Source of the DNA: Undaria pinnatifida | Lineage: Eukaryota; Sar; Phaeophyceae; Laminariales; Alariaceae | Length of the DNA: 64,000 nt | Direction: 5' to 3' | Assembly (NCBI GenBank): GCA_012845835.1 | Contig: JABAKD010000025.1 | Location: forward strand, 1,515,001 to 1,579,000 | Shown: positions 29,840 through 41,204 of the stretch, one piece after another | How positions within the stretch are numbered: the first letter of the stretch is position 1 | Layout of the letters: the number at the start of each line of letters is the position of its first letter | Translations under genes and position numbers: made by a program | The notes under the pieces: generated by a model | Told to the model about the DNA's origin: nothing | The model's input: the letters and a program-made list of their open reading frames with translations, nothing else | Database searches by the model: none

Positions 29840-30176
29840 GGCTTGGTCAGAGCAAGCAAGTCGCTTTTTCTGGGTGCGAGCAACCTATCTTGTTTCTCAA
29901 GGAGCATAGCTCTGAGCAAAAGCTGCGCGGAATCCGAGGGTTTCGTTCATGTATGTGTCGTGTGCATGGTTGCTGGCAGGAGGCCCTTGCTGTCTCACTG
30001 TTGTTGTGGTCACCGCCGGGAGAGAAGAGTACTTCGCCCCGATTGAGTGTCGTCCGAAACGAGCAAGAGCCGATCCACGGAAAAAATCAAAAGCTTACCA
30101 AAAACAAGAGTCCAAGGCGATCGTATGACAGGAAGGAGAATGCCAATGGTCCTTGTCCTGCCGACGACGCCATTTC

Positions 30177-30440
30177 TGAAGTGACTAGGGCTGAGAAAGA
30201 GTGTCCCTACAAATTGACCAAGTGGGCAGGACCCCGGTGTTACTCACCTTCGTAGCTCAAAGCGGGAGGGAAGCAACTTTCATTATTCCACCAGAACCGA
30301 AGATGACAACTGGGACGGGAGGCACGAGTCTCTCCGTCTCCTGACCACCCCGGATATAAAACGCCATCCTATCATATGAAAACGGATAAATACTCATCTA
30401 AATCAGGTACAAACTGACATTTCAAGGTCGTACCTTAACA
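30177..30440 (-). repeat. LTR of E3 (5' LTR in minus sense)
   Basis: Ends CCTTAACA on the plus strand, the inverse of the TGTTAAGG start seen in other family LTRs. Just inside (30164-30176) is the inverse of AATGGCGTCGTCG, the conserved putative primer-binding site. Confidence 0.8.
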
Positions 30441-30649
30441 ATAGTCTACCTCCCACAAGAAACCTGAAATACGGCCCCACAGTTGGCCAGCATCCTTATC
30501 CTTTTGGAGAGCAGGCGGTAGATTGCTCATAAGTTCCTGTAAACGGTAAGCGCCTATTAATTTGCTACAGTTCTGGGCCTACTTTTCTTCAAGCCTATAC
30601 CTGGTATAATATATATATATATATATACCCTCCCCTCACCAGTTATTCG

Positions 30650-30932
30650 ACTTGCATTATTCACTTGATAAACGGATGCATTTCCTTCCACAGCTGTCAG
30701 ATTTTGTCTTCCTCAGAAACGGGTTTTATAGTTTCCGCGCACAGACTGACTAACATCACCCTGTTGACCCTAATAGCTACACTCTAGTTGCAAGGCGAGT
30801 CGCCGACCTATATCCTTAATAAGGACGCACAACGCGTAATACGCGCGATCGGAGTATCACACACAGCTTGCAAAGATGAGTTTCGACAAAATATTCGATC
30901 TCACAGCTGGAGTGTATTTTCATTTTTTATAA
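30650..30932 (+). repeat. R2 copy with one subrepeat
   Basis: Begins with TTATTCGACTTGCA and the GTCAGATTTTGT subrepeat but lacks poly-C runs, then a full R2 with motif MSFDKIFDLTAGVYFHFL. It ends in TA-rich sequence with a duplicated TATATATATATTCGGG. Confidence 0.8.
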
Positions 30933-30939
30933 TATATAT

Positions 30940-32810
30940 ATATTCGGGTTATATATATATATTCGGGTAGGCTGATAGTACTGCTGTATATCTGATACAC
31001 TACAGTACAGAGTACGGCACCTGGTGGTACCGAAAATTTCGAAGTATCTGACTTATTTGTTCCCATTGCTAGTTTGGTCGACCTGATCCAATCCTAACTT
31101 CTCACATATTGCCAACCATATAAAGCGGCCCCCCCTCCCAAACACCTCACGGCGCTTCGCGCTTGGTGCAAGCAAATGCCCGCTTGGTATGTGAAAACCC
31201 GACGTGTTCCGTCCCGGCATAGTAGGGATGCGAGGGTCTATGGTCATACGACTACGGCCACGCACACACTGAGTACACCCCCCCCCATCCCCCCCCTCCT
31301 CCTCGACCGCTCCCCGTCTGGTGCAGATCATCCGCGGCTGTCCGAGCCGACATCATCAGCGTGTTTGGCGCCTCTATCGCTCTATATTTTCTCGTTCTTC
31401 GTGGTTTCTGCCGTTCGCGCTGTCGAGACGAGGTAGGACTTTATTTTATTGGTCATCGGTTGTTGGAAGATTCCTGGGATCAAGCGACGCGCCGAACAAA
31501 AACGTTTTCATTAACGGCTTCTCGAAACCGCACGTGAACAGACATTCCATTGTTATCGATACAGCTTTTTACTGTATGTAGCATTAATTGTCCGTACGAT
31601 ATTAATAGTGTAACCACAGCATACAGTAGACCCGTAAATCCTACCGGCACGAGGACAGAACCTAAACTTTGTAAACGCTGGAATTGACAGACACTTATTT
31701 TAGTGCCGATTCAGGCATGACTACATACTTCTTATAATAGACTAGTCTTGTAGTCTAGTCGTATAGCAATAGTTAGTGGGTGATATTTAACGGTAACTGT
31801 TTTGGTTGGTGGGCGTATACGAAGCGAATAGTTACCGACCCACAGACGATCTAAAAGCAGACAGTCCAGCAGTAGACTTTCGCCACAGTTCGGACATATC
31901 CCCAATCTCGACAGCCCCCGCTACTTGGTGTCGCCGATGGTGTAGTTGTTTCATCGTTATTCATCGCCGTTTTTATTGGCCTTGTTTCGTTTTGGCCTAT
32001 ACATGTGATAGCTATACAAGGTTTCTGCGCTGACGCGAAACGCTGAGTCAACGCGATTCATAGACCGTCGGACAATGGAAGGGTCGGTCGAAGTGAACTT
32101 GTGGTTTGGTCGCGACATTAGCCCTGAATCAATACTTGTACCTGATAACACTTGCTACCTATATACGCACGTACGCACGTACTTCACAGGGCTGCTGGCT
32201 GACGCCGGAATGCAAACTAAAGAGGGTGTCATACCTTACGGCTTTGGCGAAAAAATGGTTGACATACTCTTTAAATTATATAGTCTATACCCTCTAACCC
32301 TCATAACCCAACGAAACGCAACCAACCAATGTAGCCTTCGTCTTGTACACAGTGTGCGTCAACCATTGTCTCGAGAGAGTGGTAAGCTCTACACTCAACC
32401 AAACGGAGTCCGACGTCAACACTCATCCCCTTCTTTTACAGCAGGGGTTGTAAATAATGTACTTTCCATCCGACCTACGTCATCAACCCGCCCATAAAAA
32501 GTATAGAGACCTTATGAAAGTTAGTCTTGAAGTTGAAAAAATATGAAGTTCAGTAGCCTAAGCAAAGTGATGGCATGTGCCAGCCGGAAAAACCGGTCCT
32601 ATCGCGATATATATCACTACTTTTGATACTATAATACCACTTCATGTAATGCCACTACTACTGGTCGTTCCCAGCTGGCCAGGAGATTGTCCAGGCACTT
32701 AATCAGGCAACCAGCACGTAGTACAACTACTAATAATACTACTCCACGGGCACTATTATAGAGGGAACACTGTTGTGATACTTTTTTCTTTGATTTTTCA
32801 CACTTCTCTA
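30940..32810. other. No secure gene; one 140-codon frame
   Basis: The best frame is plus 32075-32497 (MEGSVEVNLWFGRDISPESI ... ), without a known domain, splice support or codon-use argument, so it is not called. 31265-31310 is C-rich. Short palindromic runs such as TAGACTAGTC and GTAGTCTAGTC occur near 31737-31765. Confidence 0.35.
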
Positions 32811-32811
32811 C

Positions 32812-32935
32812 CTTCCAGCTTCTTCTGGACAGGCGGTGGTCACAGGTGTCGTCCCTTTTCCCCCCCGATTCTTGCCTTCAATTTTTATCGCGCATAGACG
32901 GGGTTCAGCAATCCCACTTCTCATCGATCGTCGAG
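32812..32935 (+). repeat. Dispersed repeat R1, copy 3
   Basis: Direct relative of 13303-13420 with CCAGCTTCTTCTGGACA, GGTCACAGGTGTCGTCCC and GTTCAGCAATCCCAC. It is followed by GTGCACAAGAAAAAGTCCC, as near 13955, and then the tRNA-like segment. Confidence 0.72.
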
Positions 32936-32989
32936 TGTGTTACTGACTCACGAAGGCAATTTGTGCACAAGAAAAAGTCCCTACGATCT

Positions 32990-33672
32990 CATACGAGTAT
33001 GCACTCGGCGGGATTCAAACTCACGAAACTAGCTTATACCAGCCAGAGGCTCGAGGATAACGTTAAGGTGTTAGTTGGTTATTTGCCCGTTTGACCACTT
33101 GCAAAATGTTTACCAATATCTTACCCAAACTAAGCCTTATAACACTCTTCCCCCCTGAAACGGCGGGATACCAGGTCGGCCGATTTGTCCTGCCGACGAC
33201 GCCATATTGTAAGATGTTACGAGGTTTGGGTAAGCTATTGGTTGACCTTTTGCAAGTAGTGGTCACACTGACTAATACCCCACAAAGACCTCCTTTAACA
33301 AATGGCGTCGTCGACGGGACCATGGTTTTTTGGGGGGTCGTGGGTTCGATTCCCACCATCCAAAATAATAAAGCTTTCAGGTTTCCCCATGTCGGACATT
33401 GAAAATACTCCGGGGTATCCCCAGAAAATGAAACCGCTTGGATATTGACAGGTCCGCCCGTATATCCGGCGGACCTGCTTATACCGTGTGGATGGTGGGA
33501 TTTGAACCCACGACTCGAAAAAACATGGTCCTGCCGACGACGCCATTTGTCAACGTATTAGTCGGGTATTATTAATAGTGTATGTTTGACCACTTGCAAA
33601 GGTTAACCAATAGCTTAGTCTACACCCAAACGAAGCCGTATAACAATAACCTGATACGCCACCGAGGCGACC
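32990..33672 (-). repeat. tRNA-like SINE head split by an insertion
   Basis: 32990-33061 (ATTCAAACTCACGAAACTAG ... GAGGATAAC) and 33646-33672 (ATAACCTGATACGCCACCGAGG) together reproduce the tRNA-like segment at 13985-14065. ATAAC is duplicated at the two break points (33057-33061 and 33646-33650). Confidence 0.7.
33062..33645. mobile_element. 584-bp insertion with hairpin arms and 5-bp target duplication
   Basis: Flanked by ATAAC direct repeats. Its outer arms are inverted relatives: TTTGACCACTTGCAAAATG at 33090 and the inverse near 33600. Inside, AAATGGCGTCGTCG...TCGTGGGTTCGATTCCCACC at 33299-33362 is mirrored by 33488-33549. The mirrored arms contain a B-box-like GGTTCGATTCC. The same sequence blocks occur at 35236-35525 next to a family LTR. 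It is likely a rearranged, inverted product of that element. Confidence 0.65.
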
Positions 33673-34389
33673 GGCTGCTACTACTACTACACTACGACAA
33701 TACTACAATAGCATTACAAAACTACTCACATTCGAGATGAAGTAACGTCGGAGTACTGCTGTATCACGAACAATGAACGAATGCTGGATGTTGCGTTCAG
33801 ACCGTTACACAAACGAGTTGGAAAAATGGATATCGGCGTATCACGAATAAATGCATGGACTAATTTTGTTGCAAATCCTTCGAATTGCCATGCTGTTAGA
33901 TTGTTCTCTGTGGCGATGAGAGTTCCCCCCCCCTACGTAGCAAAGTTTATACTATGTTAGCATTATTATAGCATGATATCATAGCATCTCGGACGTCCGA
34001 GACCCCCGATGGTAGCAACCCATCGGCGTTTAAACCCCGAATCGCTACCTGTCAACCGCAAACACAGCCATTGCAAATACCTGCTAAAAAAAATTGTACG
34101 GTGTGGCCAACACCAAGTATGTATGTGTGGCCGCTCCGTTCCGCTTCACCTTTGAAAGAAGAAACGGGCAGGTGGGCGAAAGAACGTACAGCGCGGCAGA
34201 CTAGCATCTGCTTTAGGCCTGTGAATCGGCAAAGCAAGTAGCGTTCCGCCCATCATGTGCTCTGCTGTCCTGGCAGGTATTTTCACGTGAGACGCCTGAA
34301 TCCTACTACTACTGGTAGATTAGTGTGATCACCGCGTCCCCGTGCATCCGATCCTACACGTCCATCCGTCAGCAGGACCCCCCAGATGT
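33673..34389. other. No supported gene
   Basis: CTACTACTACTAC near 33680 and short AT-rich stretches. The minus-strand frame 34237-34052 has no recognisable features. Confidence 0.4.
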
Positions 34390-34460
34390 TGTTGTCGCAA
34401 TAACTCGCATTAACAAGAGCCTGGTCATAGGACAGGCTCCAGTCACACTGGAGTGGAAGA
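34390..34460 (+). repeat. Dispersed repeat R7 copy
   Basis: TTGTTGTCGCAATAACTCGCA followed by GGTCATAGGACAGGCTCCAG and a CACTGGAGTGGAAG end, matching the inverse of 55390-55500. Confidence 0.6.
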
Positions 34461-34689
34461 ATACCCCCGCCCCGGGAAAAAAACGCATGCAAACCAAGAG
34501 TGGCACACGCATATATCATAGATGACGCAATTCATGAATCCGCCAGAAAAATATTACAAAACGAGGGGAGTGGGGAGTCAGCATTCGACATGCAAGGTCC
34601 ATACTGGTACGTGCATGCGTCTTAATGCTCGCGTCTGAAAAACTGACTACACCGCATGCCATCCAGAAAAGACTTTACACGTCGTAGTA

Positions 34690-34785
34690 CCTTCGAGTTA
34701 TTAGAGTTGCACCCCTTTCAGAAAGAAACGGGTATCTACCTTCGAGTTATTAGAGTTGCACCCCTTTCAGAAAGAAACGGGTATG
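34690..34785. repeat. Exact 48-bp direct repeat
   Basis: ACCTTCGAGTTATTAGAG through AGAAACGGGTAT occurs twice back to back without visible differences, so the duplication is recent. The following GGGTACTCG-rich sequence (34785-34910) resembles 39480-39610. Confidence 0.8.
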
Positions 34786-34966
34786 ATACTCGGGAGTACA
34801 AACTCTCTTCAGTCAATACTCGTCACGGGTACGAGTAGTACTTCCAAACTCGCGGGTATTGGGGGCTCGAGTACCCGAGAACCTGCGAGTAATTAGTACC
34901 CGGGTACTCGCTTTTCACCCCTGGAAACCCCGGAGATGGCGTTTTTTTGTGCCCTAAACCACGTCC

Positions 34967-35525
34967 TGTTAAGATACGGCCTTGAAAGGCCTATAATTAT
35001 CCGAATTTGAGATCGGATGGATAGGTTTCGTATGATAAGGTTGGCGTTTTATATTCGGGAAAGTTAGGAAGTAGATCGGAGGCACGTGCCTCCGATCTCA
35101 GAAGCTATCTCGGACTCTGGTGGAAACGAATAAAGCTACATCTCTACGAAAGAAACCAAAGTGAGTTCTTTCCGTGGACCTGTTCAATTGGCAGACCTGC
35201 AGGGGGCACTCTGTGTCCCCCAACTTTAATTTGACAAATGGCGTCGTCGACAGACCATGGGTTTTTTGGGTCGTGGGTTCGATCCCCACCATCCACAATA
35301 ATAAACTTTTCAGATTTTCCCCATGTCGAGCTTGGAAAATACTCTCCCTGGTACCCCAGGGAATGGAACGGCTTGGATAAATGACAGGTCCGCCCGTATA
35401 TCCGGCCGACCTGCCATCCCGCCGTTTCAGGGGGGGGGGGTGTTATAAGGCTTAGTTTGGGTAAGCTATTGGTTAACCTTTTGCAAGTGGTCAAAACAGA
35501 CTAGTACCCCACTAATACCTTAACA
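34967..35525 (+). mobile_element. 559-bp LTR-family derivative with 4-bp target duplication
   Basis: 34967-35236 is a family LTR (TGTTAAGATACGGCC ... TTTGACA) with an AATAAAGC poly(A)-type signal near 35130. AATGGCGTCGTCGAC, the putative primer-binding site, follows at 35237. Beyond it are a tRNA-like segment with GGGTTCGATCCCCACC and a body ending CCTTAACA. GTCC flanks both sides (34963-34966 and 35526-35529). The whole is thus one inserted unit with TGTTAAG/CTTAACA ends, probably a heavily deleted LTR element. Confidence 0.62.
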
Positions 35526-35660
35526 GTCCCCTGTGCAGTACATCGTACAAGCTCTGCAGGAAACCTGTATAGAATTACTAAAAAGCAGTTCAAAGCACCT
35601 ATCACAACACATACATCGATATACCCAACACGCCGTGCCGGACCGCCGACCGGTATAGCC

Positions 35661-36044
35661 ATGGGCACACAGCAGCAGTCCAGCAGCAGTAGCAACCATG
35701 CCCATGGGCCCAACCCGACGGAGGGCGAAGGCCAGACTTCGCCCAAATCTGTCGGCGGGGCCTCAACTTCTAACGTGCGGCTAGGAGTAGTTAGCAGGCG
35801 CTCAGCAGGACACCGGCAGCAGCAGCTGCAACAACAACAACAGCAGCTTGATTATTCCCGATTTATGCAGATCGTTTTCCGACGTTCCTCCCGACAGGTG
35901 ATTCAATCCACCCTTCCTTGTTGCTATCCTCTGTATGTGTCATACGCGTACATATATTGCGAGTACGCCGGGTCTTCATTTTATGTATGTGGTATGGTAA
36001 GTGCAGCATACAACATACCAGGATGTAGTCTACAGCAGCAGTAG
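35661..36044 (+). other. Gln/Ser-rich open frame, doubtful
   Basis: MGTQQQSSSSSNHAHGPNPT followed by a segment EGEGQTSPKSVGGASTSNVR and a Gln run. The first 70 codons look plausible as an exon, then the frame passes into atypical Cys/Tyr-rich sequence. A GTTGCTATCC...TATGTG tail resembles repeats elsewhere. No domain is recognised. Confidence 0.2.
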
Positions 36045-36189
36045 ATTGTTTTAACTTGTCGTGGGGTAACAACACAGACAGCCAGAAGTGGTGCAAGCAG
36101 CCTCTTTTAATTTATCTTGCTGTTTTCCTGGGTTGTTCCCAAAGGGCTCACCAACACTTTCTGTTTTTTGCGTAAAACCTGCATAGTAT

Positions 36190-38311
36190 TGCTCAAATCT
36201 CAAGGGACGGCCTTGAAAGGCCTGCAATTACCTTATTCGATAGGTAATTGGCCGTTTTCGTATGACAGGTGGACGTTATCTATTCGGAGTAGTCAGGAAA
36301 AGAAACCGAGAATTCGCCTCGGCTCTCAGATGCTATCCGGGGCTCTGTGGAAATATTAAAGCCGCTTCTCTGCTACGACTAAAAAGTGAGTTCTCGCCGA
36401 GGATCTGCTCAGTAGGCTGACCTGCCTGCAGGGGACACTATGTGTCCCCACCTAATAACTTGATATATGGCGCCGTCGACATGACTTAGGTGGAAGTAGC
36501 GGAGCATATTAGGACTCCTATATTACGACCTCCATCTATTCCTGGCAACACGCCAACTGCAGCTACAAAGTTAGACGTCCTTGACGACGTTGATGAGCTG
36601 AAGTTCGCTAATTCTGTTAGGCGATTTTCGCATGCCGACGGGGAGCGAGGACGCCAGTTTGCGCCGACGTACCATGCCGAGATGCCACATCACTATCGGC
36701 CGGCCGCCGGCCCAGTCACCCAATCTATTGTCGTGTTACCCTTCGTACAAGCGTTCCTTCCTTTCGGACACCCAGGAGCTGACAAATAAAGGCCGCCTAC
36801 ATACAAGCAACGACCACTCGTCCGTGACGCGAGGTGGCGTCATCGCGGTGCTATGCAAGACACATTGGGTGGGACTCTCTGAACCTTTCTGGGACCGGAA
36901 AATGGACCTCCACCTCTCCCGCCCCCACATCTTGCGTTATTGGGCCAGAACCCCGGATCAGCACCGCCAAACCAACCGCCTCTTCCGCCGAATGCGGATC
37001 GGGGCGGCACAACGCGAGCTCTATCGCAACAATGGGAAGCGTTTCCTAGCGCCGGGTTCGCTTGTGTTGCCCGCGCCGATCGGCTTCGCCGCTACCACGA
37101 CACGGTGCTTCTTAAGGGAGCCCACTTTTGGTACAAGGGAAACGATGGGTTATGGTGGCTTGGAAAAATCAGCGCGAGCACGACCGAGGACAAGGTATAC
37201 CTGGTCCGCTTTCTGGACGAGCCGGAGCCGATTAAACTTCATTTTCCCCCGGCGCGCAACACGACTTTGACGGGAGCCGTACGAGGCTCTTGGCGCCTGC
37301 AAATTCACATCGTCAGCGCGTTTCCTCGGGAGATCTGACGTAATGTAGATTAATCTCGAGGCACGACTGTGGCCAGTTGACTTTCAGGCCATTCCTCGAT
37401 ATTTTTCCATTTGTTTTTCTGGGTTACGGGGTTTGGAGTTTTTGCCTTCGTGTTGTTTGCTGTGTTTCGAGCGTTTCCTTACTGGGTCCGGGGCGGTTCT
37501 AGCCATTTCTTCTTAGTCCTGCCGCCCGCCGCCCCCCCGCCCTGTGCCGGGCCAGGGTTCGGGTGTTCACGCCGCTATCTGAGGTGCAGCACTGCAGTTT
37601 TTTCGTGTTTGTTCAATTTCGCCCTGCCGACGCCGTTCTCAGCCCAGAGCCGGGGGGCGACCAGGGTACCATGTTCGCGCATAACATGGTACAGGGCTAT
37701 AATATGTGACTGTGTGGTATATTTTCTTTTTTTTGTATGTGTTCCACTTGTTTCGGCTAAACACTCCTCCCCCTCGCGGGGCTGTAGGTGGTGTTATCTT
37801 CCATTCCGGGTATCTGTCGTTTCCTGATCTAACCTCCGCCATGCCATCGGTCCGCGGGATGTTTTTGGCATGACTTCTCCCGTGTATTAGTGCCTGTGTT
37901 CCCCTTCCTTTCGACAAAAATTTGCCTTGCCCTGGTGTCTTTTTATGTGGTTTGTTTGCCGTAGAGCCTTTTTTTCTGTTCCCCCCCCGGCACATCGGCG
38001 GTACGCGGCAAGGTTTTGATGGGCGGTTTGCCTTGTTCTAGGGTCTGCGTTTACTTGAAAGGCCTGCAGTTATTACCTGATTTTATAGGTAGTTTGCCGT
38101 TTTCGTAAGATAGGTGGGCATTATATGTTCGGAGTAGTCAGGAAAAGAAACCGAGGCATGCGCCTCGGCTCTCAGATGCTATCCGGGGCTCTGCGGAAAT
38201 GATAAAGCTGCTTCTCTACTACGGCTAAGAAAGTGAATAATCACGGAGGACCTGCTCAATAGGCAGACCTGCGGGGGGACACTCTGTGTCCCAACTCAAT
38301 AACTTAAGACA
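36190..38311 (+). mobile_element. Deleted gypsy-type element with chromodomain (E2')
   Basis: Two family LTRs in plus sense (36190-36465 and 38046-38311) bracket about 1.6 kb. The putative primer-binding site TGGCGCCGTCGAC follows the left LTR at 36468. Only the 3' end of pol (chromodomain and a second small domain) and the 3' non-coding segment remain. The segment 37340-38040 matches 43860-43100 of the large element in reverse. Gag, protease, RT and integrase are missing. The LTRs are diverged, and no target duplication is visible. Confidence 0.78.
36780..37338 (+). pseudogene. C-terminal pol remnant: chromodomain plus WWLGKI domain
   Basis: The frame around 36790-37100 contains GGVIAVLCKTHWVGLSEP, FWDRKMDLHLSRPHILRYW, which has the chromodomain layout (aromatic cage Trp, WExE-like WDRK, C-terminal helix). 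After a frame change near 37050 the next frame reads VLLKGAHFWYKGNDGLWWLG, then KVYLVRFLDEPEPIKLHFPP, a compact beta-rich domain resembling Tudor/SH3-like folds, and stops at 37338. Chromodomains direct gypsy integrases to marked chromatin. The second domain is present in both copies and is not assigned to a family with confidence. Confidence 0.65.
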
Positions 38312-38668
38312 AAGCCGTCAATGGATTGACAACGTGTCAATGAGCACGATGGCTGATTATTGCACTCGAATCACGTCTGACTTGAGAGGCCTGGGTAGTA
38401 ATAGGTGACACGGCATCGTGCGCGACGCGCATCGCGCCCAGAAAGTTCGTTCTGTCTTATTATGTATCTGTTAATTGTTGATGGCTGATCCATCTGCTCT
38501 GGAAACACGAACACAAGTAGTATATGCAGGACAATTTGTCCACTTTGTCCTCGGCAATTAACTCTTGAAATGGGTCGAATTAAAAAATATAACGACCTTG
38601 GTCGTGATCACGAAGCCTAAGCGAGACGAATACCGTCGACCAAGAAAAACGTATTAACCCTGTGCTAA

Positions 38669-38766
38669 TACCAAGTCATATATGCGCCGTCACCAAAAAG
38701 ACATCCTAATATCTGGCTACCAAGTCATATATGCGCCGTCACCAAAAAGACATCCTAATATCTGGC
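38669..38766. repeat. Exact 49-bp tandem duplication
   Basis: TACCAAGTCATATATGCGCC through ACATCCTAATATCTGGC is present twice at an offset of 49 without visible differences. The surrounding 38312-40160 has no supported gene; 39640-39840 is an A/G-rich strand-asymmetric tract. Confidence 0.9.
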
Positions 38767-40164
38767 TAAGACAGGCTAAAAAATACCAAAATGGACAACA
38801 CAAAAAAACATGAAAATAGACCCGAGTTTAGTTTTGCAACAACCCAGAAAATGGCTGACCCGGAGCAAGACCAGAGGAATCGTTTCCCGCTCTTTTTTAT
38901 TATTACGTGATTTTTGTTCTTGTGTTTCCATTTTTTTGCCAATAAACCAGAAAAAATTCACGCCTTTGTTATGGCTGGCATACTTTTCGCAACTCCATTA
39001 CGACGGCGGATTCGGGGAACCTTGTTTGGGGGGTTCCACCGTCAAGATTTCTTCTCGCCATAGATAGTCTATACATGATACATAATTTGACGGAGATATC
39101 GGCATAAAACAGAGTTTGTGAAGTCATCGTGATACCTTTCTTTGCGGAAGTTATACTTCGCGATTACTTCACTACTGACCGCTTGGAGATTAGTCTAGCT
39201 CTTTAGGTACGTACTTTGGGATATCAGATCAAACACCCCTATCCTGATCAAAGTGCATATTTTGGTGATGGGGACAATTTGGGAGATATATCCTGCATGG
39301 ACCATATGATAGGGTGCAGTAAGTATCACTGTATGTGTACCTTGTGGTCTTTCTTTCAGTATTGAAACCATTGTGACAAGTAAGTGTCCTGTCGAATGCC
39401 GTACCCGCTGCGTTACCAACCCTCTGTTCATTGCAACATTAGGAAACAAACAAGCTCGAACAACGGCACGAGAATACCCGTAAAGTCGTCTCACAACGAG
39501 TACCTGGGTCCTCGCCTTAACTAGCCCCAAAAACTCGCGAGTATCCGGGGGTTTTTCCCCCCCCAGATTTCTCGAGTACTCCTTGGCCGCGAGTACTCGC
39601 AGGGGTAAACCTCTGCTACGCATACATACGCACAACACACTCAACAAGTAAAGTGGAAAAACGAAAAAGAGAAAACAAAGAAGAGAAAACAAACAAAGAA
39701 AACAAAACAAAACAAAGACTAGAAAAGACAAGAGAAACTAAAGAGAAGAGAACACAAAACAAAACAAAGCAAAACAAAACAATATAAAAGGAAAGAAAAA
39801 AGAAAAGAAGAGGAAGCAAGGAAAGGAGAGGAAATAACACCATCCATACTAGCAAGGCCTAGGAGGAACTGACCTCTCGTAGAAAAGACGGCATTGGTTG
39901 GACACATAGAGGGTATCAAGCCCATCAATGGCCCTGGGGGAGAACGCAACAAGTCGATGAAGTCCGTGCGGCCTTACTCTAGCTGATGACGGCCATTGAA
40001 AGACCCACAAACGTCAAGACGATGATGGCCAGACCTAGATAGACTTCAGTCTCTTGCGCAGAACGCCCCCCCCTTCCCCCCTCCCCTCCCCCCCCCTCCC
40101 ACCTCCCCGGTATAGTGCACCTGGTAGGTATTAACAATAATAGGTATTTTAAGTCGTCGGTATA

Positions 40165-40906
40165 CAGTCGACCCCGCTTTAAAGACAACCCGCGTTTTTT
40201 TTTGGGGGGTGTCTTTAACGCGGGGAAGAGTCTTTAGGATTCCGGGGCCACTAACGCACCGTCCCCGGGGCCAATGGAGGTGTAACATATGTCAAAATAA
40301 GCGCATTTGAAGCAGGAGTGCGACCACGAAACTGTGTTGCTTAAAAACTACAACACGTGATTTGAAAGGCCGCAACACTACTGCTGTAGTACACTTCAAT
40401 ACTTTACACATTTTGGATTTCCCTCCACCACCGAAACGCGGGAAGGAGTGCAGCACGACCTATTGTAATGTGTACGGCAGTGCGCTGTTGTTGATGCAGG
40501 CTCTGGCTGTAATGTGTACGGCAGTGCGCTGGTGTTGTTGCAGGCTGTTCTTATTGTCAAGGCGTCATCCTCGCGGTGAACATCATGCCCGAGATATCGC
40601 GAACACACCTGAGACACATCAGTTCGTTGGAACTAGCTCTGATATGATACACGCAAGTTACCTAGGTTAGGGTTAGGGTTAATCTCTCCATACCCACACG
40701 CGGTAGTGCGGGCCGCAGCAGACCACTGTCGATGTTATACAGCAGTGTGCTGCCCCAGCAAAAAAAAATTGGGGGGGGGCGCAAAGTAGAGAAGGTACCC
40801 CCCCCTTATTATTGTACATCTGCGGGGCACCATGTTCTGGGAAAAAAATGTGTCTTTATAGCGGGGAGTTTCCTTAAGAAGAGTGTCTTTGAAGCGGGGA
40901 CGACTG
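40165..40906. mobile_element. Tc1/mariner-type MITE (742 bp)
   Basis: Terminal inverted repeats of at least 23 bp with two mismatches start CAGTCG(A/T)CCCCGCTT, and TA dinucleotides flank both ends (40163-40164 and 40907-40908), as for Tc1/mariner-superfamily insertions. Subterminal TGTCTTTAACGCGGGG and TGTCTTTATAGCGGGG repeat the end motif. The inside has no transposase; it contains a 45-bp tandem duplication (40465 and 40510, TAATGTGTACGGCAGTGCGC) and a short TTAGGG run at 40670. Confidence 0.82.
40666..40682 (+). repeat. Interstitial telomere-type repeat
   Basis: About two and a half units of TTAGGG lie inside the MITE. Being internal to a transposon, it does not mark a chromosome end. 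Confidence 0.7.
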
Positions 40907-41204
40907 TAGAACAAAACTGACATTCCTAAGCAATATATCGCTGTGTAGTGTATGCCATATTCTATTGCATATGATTAAATTTTGCGGACCATAGCGTTAC
41001 AAGCTGTAACCTCAGCATCGCTGTAGCGTATCACGAAGTAATGCATTGTTTAGTAATGCGGACCGTAGCGCTGAATGCTGCAATCTCATGATCCACACAA
41101 ACAAATAAATGCTGGTCGACACAAACCCATGCTCAAATGTTAGATTTCAACGGCCCGTCGCGTAGTGCAAACGTAATTTTTAGACGAAACTACACGTACG
41201 TGCG

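Larger units (their letters stand above)
28271..30440 (-). mobile_element. Deleted and rearranged member of the gypsy-type LTR family (E3)
   Basis: Direct terminal repeats lie at 28271-28537 and 30177-30440. Their sense is taken as minus, because the related LTRs carry AATAAAGC-type poly(A) signals and, just inside, a conserved AATGGCGTCGTCG segment (30164-30176) that fits a primer-binding site. The leader next to the 5' LTR (30060-29955) matches 54815-54735 of the large element, and the segment next to the 3' LTR (28540-28830) matches 42720-43330. Between them lies only a gag zinc-knuckle region, in the opposite orientation. No pol is present. No target duplication is visible. Confidence 0.72.

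Noticed and set aside
31230..31300. 5S-rRNA-like GGTCATACGACTACGGCC
   Set aside because: Only a short resemblance; no internal control region or conserved 5S stems follow.
33299..33362. tRNA gene ending GGGTTCGATTCCCACCATCC
   Set aside because: No matching 5' acceptor strand about 72 bases upstream; the segment occurs as an inverted pair and next to LTRs.
40666..40682. Chromosome end or telomere
   Set aside because: Fewer than three TTAGGG units, inside a MITE, with unrelated sequence on both sides; the same applies to 59706-59730.
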